Assembly (NCBI RefSeq): GCF_020085105.1
Contig: NC_058055.1
Span: forward strand, 21,557,822-21,621,821
From: Siniperca chuatsi
Taxonomy: Eukaryota > Chordata > Actinopteri > Centrarchiformes > Sinipercidae
Length of the DNA stretch: 64,000 nucleotides
Direction: 5' to 3'
The position numbers and the translations under genes were made by a program. The notes beneath the pieces are model-generated. The model worked only from the letters and a program-made list of their open reading frames with translations. It ran no database searches and was not told the DNA's origin. Below, one piece after another: positions 19,801 through 34,800 of the stretch (its first letter is position 1; every line of letters begins with the position of its first letter).

Positions 19801-22800
19801 ACATCTTTGATGTTTTCAGGCATACACCTCACATTTGGTTCACATTTCCTGCCACAACGGTTTGGGCAAAGACCCAGAGAAATCTAGACAGGTCAAGCAA
19901 GGTAAAAAAAAATTCCCTTACAGGTAAACAAATCTCCTATTTTGTTTTGGAGCTTCAAAATAGGCATTAGCTTCTTATAGGTTATAGTGACTTGCACTAG
20001 TAAAGTCACTTCTTTGCTTGTTCATAAATGTAATATTTATGATTATTATTTATTTTAAATACACAGTCTTTTATAGGATCAGTAGGTGTTTAACACAGGC
20101 ATACATGTATGATCATCAGTGAATCGTCACATTATGGATTATGCAACATGTTAATGTCTTAGTAGAGTAAATGCACATCAAAATGCAGTGGGTCACGATG
20201 GTCATTAACATGTTGAAATCACAAGAGCGGCCAACACACCTGTAGCTCTGATACAGAACATTTGGTGAGAACACAAAACCTGTCTCATTTTCACGTCTCA
20301 TTGCAGTTTTTTTGTCTATTGTCATGTTGTCAACAGCAGAACAGCCTCAAGAAAAAGTCTTTGCCGCCTGTGAAGTTTTTAGAGGGTGAAGTTATTTGGG
20401 CAAAGTTCAACCGAAGACCCTGGTGGCCCTGTGAGGTGATCGTTGACCCCTTACAGGGAATCTGTCACAGAGTGAAAGGTGGGCCTGAAACATTGTTGAC
20501 TTATTGTGATTACCTAGACAAATGCTTTGTATATGGGTTGGCTTTCAATTGTGTGATATGCGCTATGGATTATTTTGGTTGCCAGTTAATTGATATTCCC
20601 AGCTGGTAATAGCAGAGCTGTCTTGTATGAACTGTGATTAACAATACATAACAAAGCTGATAATAAGATTGTTTGAGATAATAATTTAGGACATAATATT
20701 GGATGCATGCTGAAAAATACATTCAGAAATGTATAGTTATTATGTTGTGAATGGTTTCCTATAATATGCCATAATTGGCATGCCAAATGCCACATTAGGT
20801 CAGATTGCCAAGCGGCGAGAACCATCATGCTAGAAAAGTTTTCAAACATTATCAAATGAAAGAGTAATTTAGAATAAAAGTGTAAATATCACATTTCCTC
20901 ATATTGCTATCAAAACTACTACTAAATACATTCAACCACTGGATCTCTTCCTTCATCACTATCCATCCATATTGAAAGCAGTTGCATCCACTGACATGTA
21001 CACTGACTGCTTTCATGCTATAAAAGATTTTGTCTACTTGATGTTTTTCCTTTGCAATTGTTCATTTCTACAGTAAAGTTGTCATATCACTATTGCCTTT
21101 CCCAGCAGGTTGAGGTAAATACCACAAACTGCTGGTATTGTGGGTTTAAGTTTCACTTTTGCAGTCTTTCTTCTACGTTCACTGTCTATTAAATCATGTA
21201 TACATTTAAGAACAAATGCCCACAATAGCCATTTCTTGTTGATAATTAATATTTTGGCCATGTAACAACATGTCATGATCAAAATTCTGACACTAGTATG
21301 CACATTTGATTGTAGTAACGTAGAAATAAAAGTTCAGTTGTCTTACATTTTAAAGCTCCCTTTGCTTAGTTGATGCACTGGTGTATTTCCTGTGCAGGAT
21401 GATGTAGTTTTAATTTGCATCTCATGAGATTGAGGCTGATGTTTTTGTTGTCTTAGAGCCCAATGACCGGCCCTGTCGGCTCTACCATGTCAGGACCTTT
21501 GGGGAGCCCGTGGAGCTAACCTGGGTGGAGGAAAAAGCAACTCATACTTTCCATGGAGGTTTTGAATTTGAACAGCTCCCCCTACTGCGCCGGAGGGGGA
21601 AGCAAAGGGAGCAGAACTACAAATACACTGTAATTACTATTTTATGAATGATGAGTCGCTACTTGCATGCCTTAATAAAAAGTTGGTCTAAATCATCATC
21701 ATTGCTGGGTGATCATCGTGTTAGACAGTAAAAGAAACTTTGCACACCATAAACAAAATGTAGTTTTTTCTCTTTAAACTTTAGACTTATTCAGGAATAA
21801 CGTCAGTTATAATTGGTGATCATGAACAAATTCTTCTATAAACTAATGTGTTATGTGTGCAAAGATTGAGCAGTGTTTGCCTTTATCTTTCTGCAGATTG
21901 CAAAGCGTTTTCAGGAGTCTTGGAAATCCAGTGTAGCAGAAGCAGAATCTGTTCTCCCAGAGAGACCCAAAATGGCTTCCTCCATTCCTTCGTCCATAGA
22001 TGATGCCTTCCACCACAGTTCCACTCCAGAGAGAGTGAATAAGGCCCATCCAACCTTTCCTCCCTCTACTTTACCCACCCTTCCTGAGACATCGCACATG
22101 ACCAATGGATCCACTTCATCCCCAGTAATTTCATCCCCAATAACAACTCCAGCAAAGCCGAGCACTTTAAGGAAATATTCTGGCAAGAAGAAACCAAGTA
22201 AATCTTCGAAGGACACGATTAGTAAACACTCTAAAAAGACATTGCGTAATAGCCCTGACCAATCAGATAGAGACAATGGAGAGTGCCCATATTCTGACCT
22301 TGACTCAGTCCCTAAGATTTTGTGTCCTAAAGCACTTGAACGTCAGCCTAAGCTAGTTCAGACTCAGCCATCTGTTGCAGTTGTCAAAGAGGCGAAGAAG
22401 CAGCCAGAGATTCAGAGTGGTCTTTGGTTCAGTAAATCAGGCAAAGACAGACGACCTAAAACAACCAGTCCGTTGCCAGACCGCACTCTCTTTAGTAAGG
22501 TTCCCTGTAAGAAGAAGAACTCATCTGTAGTAAGTAAAAAGACACTGGTTCCTAGTGCCTCCTCCTCCAGTGGTGGGCCCACTGACCAGTCAGGGTTGTC
22601 AGACAAGCATAAGCCTCTGGTACCTGCTGAAACAAATCTGCCACCTGAACAGTCAGGACATTTGAAGTGTAAAAACACCATGGTTGCTAATAGGCCTTTT
22701 GGTACAACTGGCAGTCCCGCTGACGAGTCAGGATTGTCAGACAAGCAGAAGTCCTTGGTCTCTGTTGAGACTGGTGTGCCCTCTGAGAAATGTGGATATT

Positions 22801-25800
22801 CAAAGGGTAGACAGACAGTCAGTAATACAACTGACACTGTTACTGGCAGGCTGTCTGACAAATTAGGTAGCTCAGATGTTAAAAAGGCCTTAGAGTCCAG
22901 CATGACAGTCAGTTTCAATGACGAATCCAGGTTTTCAGAGAGTGTAAAGAGTGTCAGTCGAACTGAACACTCTGACGTGATTGCTAATAAAAAGGTGTAT
23001 GTAATTGACAGGATTTCTGACCAAGCAGAGGAAAAAGAAAGTAACAAGACTCCGGCATCCAGTTTAAATGTTGACACTACTGACCCATTAACAAGGCTAG
23101 AAAAGCAAACAAGTCTGGTCTCTAAGTGTAGACAGCCCTTTGTCAAATTAATACGCAAGGACATAAAGGGTAAGAAGTTCCTAAACTCCAGTATAACCAT
23201 TAGTCCTACTGACCAACCTGAATGTACAAAGAATGAAAAAACACCAGATAGTAATGTGACTAAAATGTCCTCTAAACAATCAGATCGGGTGGACGGCAAG
23301 GCAAGTGTCACCATAGATCAGGCAGTCAGTTCAGAATCCATTAAGGTCTCAGTTAAGAAATTAAAAGCAAGTGGTGGGACTGGTATTCTTCGTCTCTCGT
23401 CAGAATCATCACAAGGGAAAACTATCGTTGCCTCCAATGTGGCAAGCGGGTCTGATGAGTTAGGTAGCCCAGAAGCGGAAAGGATACCAGTTTTAAATGT
23501 AAGCCCAAACAATGGGACTTTCTCATCCTCTAACCAATCAGATCTATCGGAAGGAAAGAAGACTCCTGCCTCCAATGTAACAAGCATGTCCTCTGACCAG
23601 TTAGGTGGCTCAGAGCAAAAAACTACATCTGTCACTAGTACAGTTTTTAATTCAACTCCTCTGCCTTCTCACCGGCACAGGAATTCAGTATGTAGGAACG
23701 CTCATGTGCCCGAAGGCCTGTCTTCTAAGAAATCCAAGAAAGTTGTCCACAAACCAAAGCAGGTTCCAGATAAAGTGAATAAAGTCCTACTACATGAGCA
23801 GCCTGCCCACCTCCCAGCCAGCAGTCGGCTGATGACCAGAGCCCTGAAAGCCATGCAGGAGGCGGAGCAGAAGAAGCGTGAAAAAGCCCGAAAGGAGGCT
23901 GAGCAGAAAGAACTCTTGAATCCATACAGAAAACCTGAGGACCTTGTGTTCCACTCTGCGCGTAACTCCCGTTGGAATCCTGAGGCCAAACTGGACTTTT
24001 GCACTAAAGTAAAATCTCTTAAATCGCATTGTAATGAAAATGGTGAGTATGATCAGGACACTTTTTCTAGCAGTAGCACTCCCCCTTTAATGCTTTCTGA
24101 TTCAGTTGACTTTGAAGCTGATGTCAAGAGTGAAGATGAAGACCTCTCAATATCCTCAACTCCACCAATGGACTTCATACCCCTTACTTCTAGGGTAAAG
24201 GCAAAGAAAGAAGACCATTCCTCTGACATATGCTCCTCATCCTCACCTTCCTCACCATTTTCTTTTATGAATGCCTTTAAAAACGTTGAGGAGGTATCCT
24301 TCCAGTCCCTGACAAATGAGGGCGATGGTAAACCCATCTCTTTCAAACCAGACACAAACTACAAGTTCAGCACTTTTCTCATGATGCTGAAGGACTTGCA
24401 TGACACTAGAGAGCGAGACGGGACACCCTTAGAACTGGAGATTGGGCCACCGAGTGCACATGTCAAGGAGGAACCCTTAGTGATGCCTGGGGAGGCTACA
24501 GCCACAGGCCAAGATCAACAAATTGAACAAATTAATAACAATTCAAATTCAAGTCCAGAAAAAATCAAAATCACACACAATGAAGACAGCACAAGTCAGA
24601 CGTCCAAGAGGCCCTATAACAGAAGGGGCAGCTCCACTGGGGTGAAAAAGAAAGCCAACCGCAAAGTGCCTTGTCGTCCTGCCAGGTCTGGACCTGGTTT
24701 CCCAGGACTGGAGTCCTTGCCAGCAATGGACTCTTCATCAGGAGTGGATTGCTCATCAAGAGTCCAGTCCCTGTTGGGCGTACAGACCAGCAACTGGGAG
24801 TGGCAGGCTGGAGGTGATAAAGGAGTGGCTGGGGAGGAGGAGGAGAGGTGGAGCAGAGTTAATGAGAATCTACAGAACATGGTGCCTTTGGAGCAGACGG
24901 GGTGCAACACTACGCTGTGTCTGGAACATCCAAATGGCCTTGTTGCAGACTGCACTGAGACTAACACAAGCTTGATGCGCAATGCTGGAGAAGGTGACAA
25001 GGCTCCAACAGGTAAGGACTACTTTAGAGTCTGCGCACAGAGGAAGATATGTGAGGCAAAGATACTTTTATTGAGGTGAAAGAGCCAGGTGCATGCTGGT
25101 GCTCTAAAAACCACTGGAAGTTAGTTATTGTAGTTTGGCCCGCTGATTTGGCCTGCAATTTGCTTCAAAAAGGGCACTCTTTCTCAGAGTCATAACTCAC
25201 TCACTTGACACACAGACATGAAACACATTTTTAGATTCAGTTACACTTTCCAAGGATATTATTATCTCCGATGTCCATTTGACAATAAATGTCCATATAG
25301 AAAAAAGACGCTCCTTATAACTCCAGAACTTGCATGAGAATCATCATCATAATTGTGTGTACATCCATGGGCACATTGCATACATGAACTGCTAATAGCT
25401 AATTTGACATACTTTTAATGGTGCCAATTTGCCAAAATGTAAATATAGGCTAAAAAAAATGGGGCTCAAATTGTAGCACACAACTAACTCATTGACAATG
25501 AGTAACAATGGCAACATTATCCTTCCAGGTGGCGGATCGCAGTTGTTTTGATTTTGCCTAAGGATCAAAAGTGGTCTGTTAACAATTTACATTTTGGTAA
25601 TGAACACAAACTACTTAAACAGTAGTTGAGTTAAAGTAACTGAAATTGTATTTGATTGAAATATTATTACTTATCTACCGTATATACCATGGACATGGAA
25701 AATACGTTTTTTTTTTTTGGTGTTTCCCTGCCCGTTATTGTGTTGTATAGCATTTTTGTGCATGTAAAAGGTCTGAAAAGTCACAAAGCCCATAGTCTGT

Positions 25801-28800
25801 GCCAAAGGGAGGTCTTCAATCCCACAGAAAACACCATGTCACTGCCTGACATGCCTTGTTGGAATTCCTGCCTCTTATTTCATACCTTGGTTACGTAACC
25901 AAGGCACACATTTGCATACATGTCTAGCGGCTAGTTTGGCACGCCCTTAAACAGAGCTAGAGCGAGGCTCTGAGCGTGCCCAAGTACAGGGACGCGCCCA
26001 TCCACCCGCTCAGCCTGTCTGAGATATTTGACCGCTCTGTTCATAGCGCTAAAGGTGTGGACATAGGTCTGGCTATGCGAGACTACTCTGTTCAGGACTA
26101 CTCTTCAAGTTTTTGGAGGTTGTTCAGTATGTCTCACAGAAAGTGCTTTTTCAGTTGTGAAGGAAAGTTAGTTAGTTTCTTGATGAACAGATGGCTTTAC
26201 TTGTTGCTAAAGTAACTGCTAACTGCTGCTAACTGTAGCTACCGTTAGCTCTGCAGCTCCGTTAGCCATGCAGCTAGCGCTATTAGCTAGCTGACTCTGC
26301 CCAGACTGGTAGCTTGGAGCCCAGGCCTGAAAACCTCAGCGGTCCAAAGCTTCTGTGCTAGCGGTGTGAACACCAATACTCACTCGAGGCTCCAAGCTCC
26401 CAAAAGCTAAAAGGACCACTAGATGCATGGCTAACTGAGCTAACTAGCTTAAGGCAGCTAAAATAACAGTAGTTAGCGGTTACTTTAAAGCTACCTGTCC
26501 ATCGGGAAACTCCGTAAATCACAGATAGTTGAGGGAAAACCAGAAAATATAATAAAAAATATGATCCAATTTCACCAAAATCAGTGAATAAAGTTATAAA
26601 AGTTGTGTTTTTGTATAGTAAGCAGTGAGACCCGGCCCCCAGAAAAACTCTAAAATTTTTCCAACCTAATTCTTGTCTCATTTGTGGTCTGATAAACAGT
26701 TAATTCATCCAATTCAGTGCCCCATATCACCCCATATATTTTCCAAGCTAAGTTACTTTAGTTGTCATATGCCGTCCAGCTCACCAGCAAGACAGTGAGG
26801 TGGTGTGGGCTCACAGCACTGGGTGTATAAAGAGAACTGGTTACAGTGGCTCGGGCAGGCTTCTGGGAAGTTGGCCAATCAGAAGAAAGTGGGCTTTTTT
26901 TGGGGAGGGGGTTCACTTGCGATAATACAAAGTCACTGACAAAGGGCTGTGTAGTTCAGAATAATAAGTATATAAACAACAGGAATTTAAAAAAGCTAGT
27001 GTATTTTCTTATATATCTTTTTCAGCACATAAACGAATTAGAAAACCAAGCAAGAGGCTGATTGAATGGACTGAAGAGTATGATCAGATTTTCTCCACGA
27101 GGAAGAAAACCAAAAAGCCTCTCCAGTTGATTGGAAAGGTAAAAATCATGCAAAGTAAGATCTGTTGTAAATTTATAATTATATGTTGTTATATATGCAT
27201 AATACTATGGCATTAAGCATTCAGCATCACTTTTTGCAGCTACACATGAAGCTTGTATCACTGATTGACAATTAAATTACATCATTTGTTTTTCTCAGGC
27301 CACTCAGCCCATTACCTCCATGTCTGAACCCCCGGGATCGGACAAAGACGCACATGACCACCCACCCTTGAACTTACTTCCTGAAATACAGACACCACCG
27401 CCTGAGGAAGTTGCTGCAACAACGCCCTCTGAACTACAAATTCCCAACACTGAAAACACATCTCCCCAAGATGCACCGGTGCTTTCAATCGACACACTAA
27501 CCCCTCCTCCTGAAGCTGACCCTTCACTGTCAGAAGTCCTCGTCAAAGACACCCGTAAGGCAGTGTTTGTGTGTCTATCTTTTCAACTTAACTGCATTAA
27601 AATATACAAAGACTCAATAGTCTTAGGGACTAGTCTTGGGATTTGCTCCCATTCAGCCACAAGAACATTAATAAGGTTGGCAACTGATGTTGGGCAATAA
27701 GGCCTTGCTTGTTGTCGGCGTTCCAGTTCATCCCAAAGGTGTTGGATGGGGATGAGGTCGTGGCTCTGTGCAGGCTAGTAAAGTTCACACAAGTCCACAC
27801 CAAACTGGGAAAACCATTTTTTATGCACTGGGAAACTGTCATGTTGAAACAAGAAATGACCATCTCCGAACTGTTGCCACAAAGTTGGAAGCGCACAGTT
27901 GTTAAAAATCTCTGGAGCTGGAGCATTAAGATTTCCCTTTATTTGAACTGAGGGGCACAAACCAAGAAAAACACCCCAGACCAAAAGTAGACACAATTAT
28001 GGGGTGCCCAGAGACTTACAGTGATGGAAGAAGTATTCAGATCCTTTACTTAAATAAAAGTACCAATACAATAATGTAGAAAAACTCCATTACAAGTAAA
28101 AGTCCTGCATTTTAAATCCTACTTAAGTAAAACTATTATCAGCTAAATTTACTTAAAGTATTAAACATTTTTGTTCTGCAGAAAAATGTCCTCTGTGACT
28201 GATATATTATCATATCATTATTAATTGTTAATACTGATGCATCAGTGTGCAAGCAGCATTTTACAGTTGTAGCTGTTTGATGTGGAGATAGTTTTAAATA
28301 CTTTATATACAGGATACAGTCCAGTACCATAGTCCAGTGGTTCCCAGCCTACGGGTTGGGCCCCTGCAATGTTTTCATTTTTTGGACTCTAACCTTTGCT
28401 GTTTTTGTGAAATATTGGATAATTTTACCTCTTTGGGTCTTAAACTGTTATTTAAGTGATATTTAGTGATTAATTTTTAGGTGGAACTGCTAACAAGTCA
28501 TAGACATCTGCCCCGAAGACACAGTTTTTTTGTAAGGGGTCACAAGCCAAAAAGAATGCATTGAGTCTTTTTTTATGTGACATTCAATTCATAGGAAACG
28601 CTCCTGTGCTGGGGAAGAAGCGGAAGAGGAAACCCACTCAGAAGATCCTGGAGTACTGTCTGGAGGCAGAGGCCTCAGCTGGCCCCAAGAAGAAGGTACA
28701 ACATGTTCTGTTGTGTGTACATTTACTCATCTGTGGTGTATCATTATTTTGGCCGCCAACCATTGAGTCTGGTTCTGTCCAAGGTTTCTGCCTCTTAAAG

Positions 28801-31800
28801 GAAGTTTTTTCTTGCCACTGTCGTTAAATGCTTGCTCATGGTGGGATTTGTTGGGTCTCTGTAAATAATATTATAAAGAGTGCGGTCTAGACCTGCTCTA
28901 TAGGAAAAGTGCAATGAGATAACTTCTGTTATGAATTGCCGCTATATAAATAAAAATAAATAAATTGAATTATCTGGTACATCTGTGTGAGTGTGATGTG
29001 TGAGTAATCATACTCTCAGGTACCAGTTTAATAGATATGCAGTCCAATACACAAGCTCTACAATAAATAAATCTTTGTTAAGCTCATAATGTTCTGTTTT
29101 TATCAAGGCTGTGTGTTTTATTGGATTATGTTGAGAGTTGTGTATAATATTAAGATCTCAATATCTCTTTAATACAGTCCAATGAAACAGCAACACTAAC
29201 TGCAGCCTCCAAAATGACCATATAGTTTAATCCCACAGTATCAACAATAACTCAACATTTTAAGCTTTACAAAGACAGTATTAATTTAAGGGCGAGTGCA
29301 CCCACATACCATTAACAGCTTCTTAACATTGGCTGTCGGTGGCACTGGGATGTGGTGTATTTAATTACTGACAGTAATGTGGTGTATTTAATTGTCTGTA
29401 AGCTGTGCTATATGTTAAAAATACATTAATCACAAAGCTATATAAGCTACATTTTTATAGTGCTTCTATCCAAAGTGCTTTACAAGGTTTGCCGCTCATT
29501 CACCCATTCACGCACACACTCACGATACCGATGGCTGCGAGTTACCATGCAGGGTGCTGGCCAGCCATCGGGATTCAGCGTCATGCCCAAGGAGACTTCA
29601 ACTTCATGTGGACAGAAGGAGGTGGACGACCCGCTCCACCTCCTGAGCCACAGCCACCCATATTGAAATCAGCAGTGACAGTTCTTATAAGTTTGATGAA
29701 TATGCACGTCATTACTTGTGGATGTCATTCTGCCTATAAGCGAGTTCCAAACAACATATGCACCATGGACAAAAATAAAAGTGAATATATGAAAACTGAA
29801 AACAGAACTTCAGCAAAATGGCATTTCAGTAAAAAGAGGTTGATATATTAGACTGCAGGTAAAAATCATTTACTTTGACACTGGAAAATTATTAAATTAT
29901 AGCTATCTGAGTGGTGGCAGCCTTATGTTCAATGCTTTTGGGAAACACTTCTGAAGCTTAAGAAGTTTCGTAAGATTTTGGGAAATGGGGTTTCAGGTCT
30001 GTATGAATCTAACTAATTGATGATTTACCAAAAAAATAAATAATGGCGTTCGGTCTGCAGCAACATGCAAACAACATGCAAACCGAGTACAAGACAGAGA
30101 ATAGCATGATGGACAGATGTAATAGATCGACCCAATCCTGGCCTACACAGACCCTCAGTGAAGAGGATGTAATGTTGAGGAACGATGCTATTCAGGATCA
30201 GTGAAGATGACAAAACAAGGAAACCTTTCAGGGGTTTATTTACCACAATATCATAAATTGGGAAGTTTCAGAATGATGTTTTTATGCTGTCAGTTTGACA
30301 GGAATAGTTTGTGATACTGTTTCTCTTGTCACAGGTCAAAACACTGAAGAACAATTCAAATCCTGCTCCTCAATCAGGTCAGTGAATCATCTTACAACAG
30401 TGTATATTATACTATAGTTCAATGCATAATAATCATTTTTTCTTTGTGTACATTTGTAAACTTGAAAAGTGATTTCCCTTGTTTCCAGAATTTTGGAAAT
30501 TGAAATATTTTTTAAATAAAGCAAACTGAAGTCATATGTCCCGACTTTAGAAAATAAAATACAAGGCCAGTTGAAGAAAAATTATTGCGCTTCTCATAAG
30601 AAAAATCTGATTTAAAATGACACTGAATCTAAATTAGAATTAATTAGTTTTAGATGGACATTTTCTTGCTGTGTTGTGACTTGATGAATCTCATAAACCT
30701 CCTTCAAACACGTGTTTCTTACACCCAGATTCTGGGCCACCATCTTTAAAATCAAAGAGTAAGCAGCTCAGAGCATCCAGCTCCACACCGACAACCACAG
30801 AGATTTCCACCTGTACGCCCACGCCCTCCGTTCAGACGGATCCCCCTCCCAGCACTCCTGCACCCTCCTCTCCATCGCCGGCCCCACCCGAACCCGCCCA
30901 GGTGGAGACTTCATCAGCAGACGTCGAGGCTCCTCAAACAGAGGACAATAAGGCTCAAGAAGTCAAAAAGGACACAGCAGAGTCAGAGGTCAGCCATCTT
31001 TATTGTTCTTCTCCAGTTCAGACTGTTAGTTACATTTAAGTAATCGAGTGAATGATTTACTGTAAATGTGTGTGTGGTTATTTTTCAACTGGCAGTTCTT
31101 TTACTTTGTTAATTTGGTATCAGAACCCGTATTTATCAGCCATCTCAGAGTAGGAAATCAGTCTTTAACTGACGCAAATTTAGCCCTACTTTTAGGCCTA
31201 GAAGTAAACGCATTTATCAATTTTCTTAACTTAGGAAATTAATCCTATATCGGCCAATATTTAGGAGCTACAGTGGTGTTCTAACCTGTTAGGAGTCACC
31301 AGGAGATGGTGTTCAAGCAGAGATGAAGCGCACATTCTGTGGCAACATGATGTTTTAATTGTTCAAACAAAATAAAGATAAAGATCATCATAATTTCTAC
31401 TTTGCGGCTGTGAGTGTCGTAAAAAAATGTGTAGGAAGTTTCTTAAAAAACTCTCTACTCTGATGTTGGAGTGTTTTTAGTTCAAGGTTTACTTTCAGTG
31501 CAGTTCCTTGGACTGATTCTGAGACTCTTTATTTATTGCTATACGAATCTTTCCTTTGTCTCTTAAGGGTGACCCGTCCAGCTTGGATCACAGCTTCTCC
31601 TCCATGAAGGATGACTTGTCGCTGTGTGACGACCCACTTTTACCCTCGAGGAAGATCATCGGGGACAGAGGAGGCCCTGCCTCCATGAAGGAGAACATAT
31701 GTCAGGTGAGCTTCCCCAAGGCCCATTACTGATTGTTAAGCCCTGTTTATGGCTGGCCGAGACACTACATGAACAAGCCCCATCTTCTCCACGTCCCAAG

Positions 31801-34800
31801 CAGCCACAGAGACAAAGTGCTGAATATGACGGTTTAATTTATTTACAATTTGAGATGAGAAAAAATACATGGAGCTCGATTTAACTTCAGGGTGGACAAA
31901 TGCCAACAAAACAAACCAAAACAAATTTAACAAATATAACCTGAGGAAATCAAAGAAACCAAATTACAATAACTAGCCTCCCTAACTCCCTAACTAAGAT
32001 AAGCAGGAGAAAACAACGTTAACGAAAATGGGACAGCCCACCCCCAATACCTCCAGAAGAACAAAAGCCATCAGCATGGCAAAGGCTACATGTGATCCAA
32101 GTGAGGATACAAGTGTGGCCGATTGGGAGAAGAGGGAGATGATTGCTGCCACGCTGTAACGCCATCTTGGCTCCTTATATAGCGTCACACACCCACACCT
32201 GTCGCACGCCATGCATACTTCACCTCTGCAGCAAAATACAGCCACGGTCGTAACACTGATGGCGAAAGGTCTTTAGAGCTGCATCTCCACTTTCAGAAGC
32301 TTCCAGAGAAAAGTTCTCACTTTCCTCTGAGCCTTATTTTCTGGAGGACATTTCAGGATGTATTTTAGCAGTGATGGAGTTTATCTTTAGGAGACTGAAC
32401 TGCTGGTGACACTGTGGGTTTGTTAATTAATTCAGTCCTCATGAGAACCTTTGAAACAGCCTATATGTTGTTTGTTTGTACAGCTGCAGTGTTGCAGGCT
32501 GTCTTCTGTGTTAAGTGCTGAGCACGTAATTAATACATAGTCAGTTATTTTGTGATGTTGCTGTGTATTGGATTTCTGTGCAAAGAGTGTGCTGTAATTA
32601 GATTATTTGTCATTTAAACAAGATGGTTTTCACATTGTAACTAGATATTTTTCATGTTATAATGACAGATTTTTCTCATTGTCACTACATACCAAATTAT
32701 TCCGTCTTAGCAAGAACTTTCTTGTTATAACAATATATCACTTTATCTTGTTATATTACAGAACTTTCTCGTTATTACACAGAATCAGTTGATCTCGTTG
32801 AAACAAGAACTTTTTCTCGTAAAACATGATAAGTTGGTATTTTGTCATAACAAGAAAAAGATACAGTCACTGCCTAAAGAGAAATTGTAGCCCAGAGAAA
32901 TCATATAACGATTGATGTAGACATGCGGCTGTATTATGTCAGGGGTAATTATGGGTAATTATTGTGTGTGAATTTGGTGTCAGATTAGATCAGTGATCGG
33001 TACTGATCCGTACAGTGTTGACTACTGGACCGCAGATATGATGTGACATCTCCCACCGGCGCCACCGCCTGGAGCGGAGACCGAAGTCTAGTTTTACATA
33101 TAGTTTTTAATGTGACTGTCTGTACGTGTCAGCCCTGTGACAGACTGGTGACCTGTTCAGGTATACTCCACCGGTCACCCATTGTGAGCTGGTCTCCAGT
33201 CACCCGCACAGGATAAGCATGAGGATAAGCTGGATCTTTTTCTCATTTTAACATTTCTTGTTATGACAACGTGCCACACTGGGGGAATATTTGTTAAATA
33301 TAAGTTAAACCTGTCACAACCTTCCCTTGTGTCGCCTCTTTCCATCTCTGCTGCTAGTGTCTCCTTGTCTAGCAGGTTTCCATTTAAAATGACTGACATC
33401 CTGCTGCTCCCTGCCATTGTAGCTGCATGTCTGAACGTATCATACCACTTTCTGCAGAGTGTAGTAGAGTGTACTTTGGGAAATTACTGTTTAAGTTCCA
33501 ATAGCCCTGCGAAAGGAATATACAGTTTGTACTTATACATATATACGTATAAATCTAACATTTCTAACTTAACTAAACACACAGAAATCTATCCTCTCCA
33601 TCTGAATATCTAAACAATACTAGTACACTTGTTTTATTTTCTCTTTTCTCAATATAATTATAATAATTATAAATCAATAAGTCAAACTGGGTTCTCGCAC
33701 AATTACCCCACTTGTAAGGTTTGTAGTAAAGGGAGGAAAGCTGGGAGATGAAAAGTCAGAGAACAGCTTAATTGTGGAAAACATGTTTCAACAGCCTTCA
33801 GCAGGGCCATCAGCCTCGGCTGAACACCAGTCATGGATTGATTGAAGTTCTATTGATCATTAATATAAAAGTGGCCCCTCTAGCCAGAGATGCCCCAGAT
33901 ACACAAATCATCAAAAGGATAAAAACACAATAAAGCCCAAAGGCTTATTTCCGTTGTGGTCCTTTTTGGAGAGGAGCATCATGAAAAGGTAGCAGCTTCT
34001 AAACATACATCATTTCAATCACAATACAGTGTACAACAATATTAATCCATAAACATGCCAGTATACAGTTTCAATAAAACACTGTACTGGTCCCAAATTC
34101 CACAATTAAAAAAATAAAATAAATACCTGGAACATCATCCGAATAAATATTTCATCACAAATCTTCCAATCACAATATTCACTATATAACAAGATTATTT
34201 AAATTAAATAAAAATGTAATTAATCCATAACATTATTCATAACAATAATTCTGATTAATTTGGTGGATGTTTGGTTCCAGAGTGGCTTACGGCACCCTAA
34301 GTACATATTGTAATAGTTTGTGGATCCCAAGTAAAAATCCAGCGATAATAACGTGTTTTACCCATCAGACTGCACAGGAAATGGAAACCCAGCACACAGG
34401 ACCACTTTCAAGAGCTACTTTGAATCGCTCTTATTATATTGTGCCTTTTAAGGTAGGTTGTGTTTTTTGTCCCAGGTGTGTGAGAAGACGGGGGAGCTGC
34501 TGCTCTGTGAGGGTCAGTGCTGTGGAGCCTTCCACCTGCCCTGCATCTCTCTGGCCGAGGCCCCTAAAGGGAAGTTTGTCTGTCCGGAGTGCAAATCAGG
34601 TACGTCTGTGTTTAAGCTTTCCAGGTTTGCAGTGTAAAAGTAATGCAACCAAATTAATTAAATAGATACATTAAGCATATTAATGCCGAGTGTTAATGGG
34701 GCCAAAGGTCTGTGTAACTCTTATCATTCAAATTTCTATTTTAACACTCACTACAAAGAAACAACCAAAAAAATCTTGTACACTGTACAAATCTTATCAC

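Larger units (their letters stand above)
16851..20336 (+). other. nsd1 intron 1 (GC-AG)
   Basis: A 3.5-kb intron. It carries repeat 'R5' (about 17278-17730), an M2 fold-back element (18290-19178) with another element nested in it, and otherwise AT-rich sequence. No separate gene is supported. Confidence 0.7.
25012..27025 (+). other. nsd1 intron after the large exon
   Basis: Filled mainly by repeat R5 copy 2 (25075-25470) and a longer fish element (about 25885-26960). No separate gene. Confidence 0.7.

Noticed and set aside
22412-23314. 300-residue open frame on the minus strand
   Set aside because: It is the antisense shadow of the large nsd1 exon, whose plus-strand frame is open for over 3 kb and matches NSD1 at both ends.
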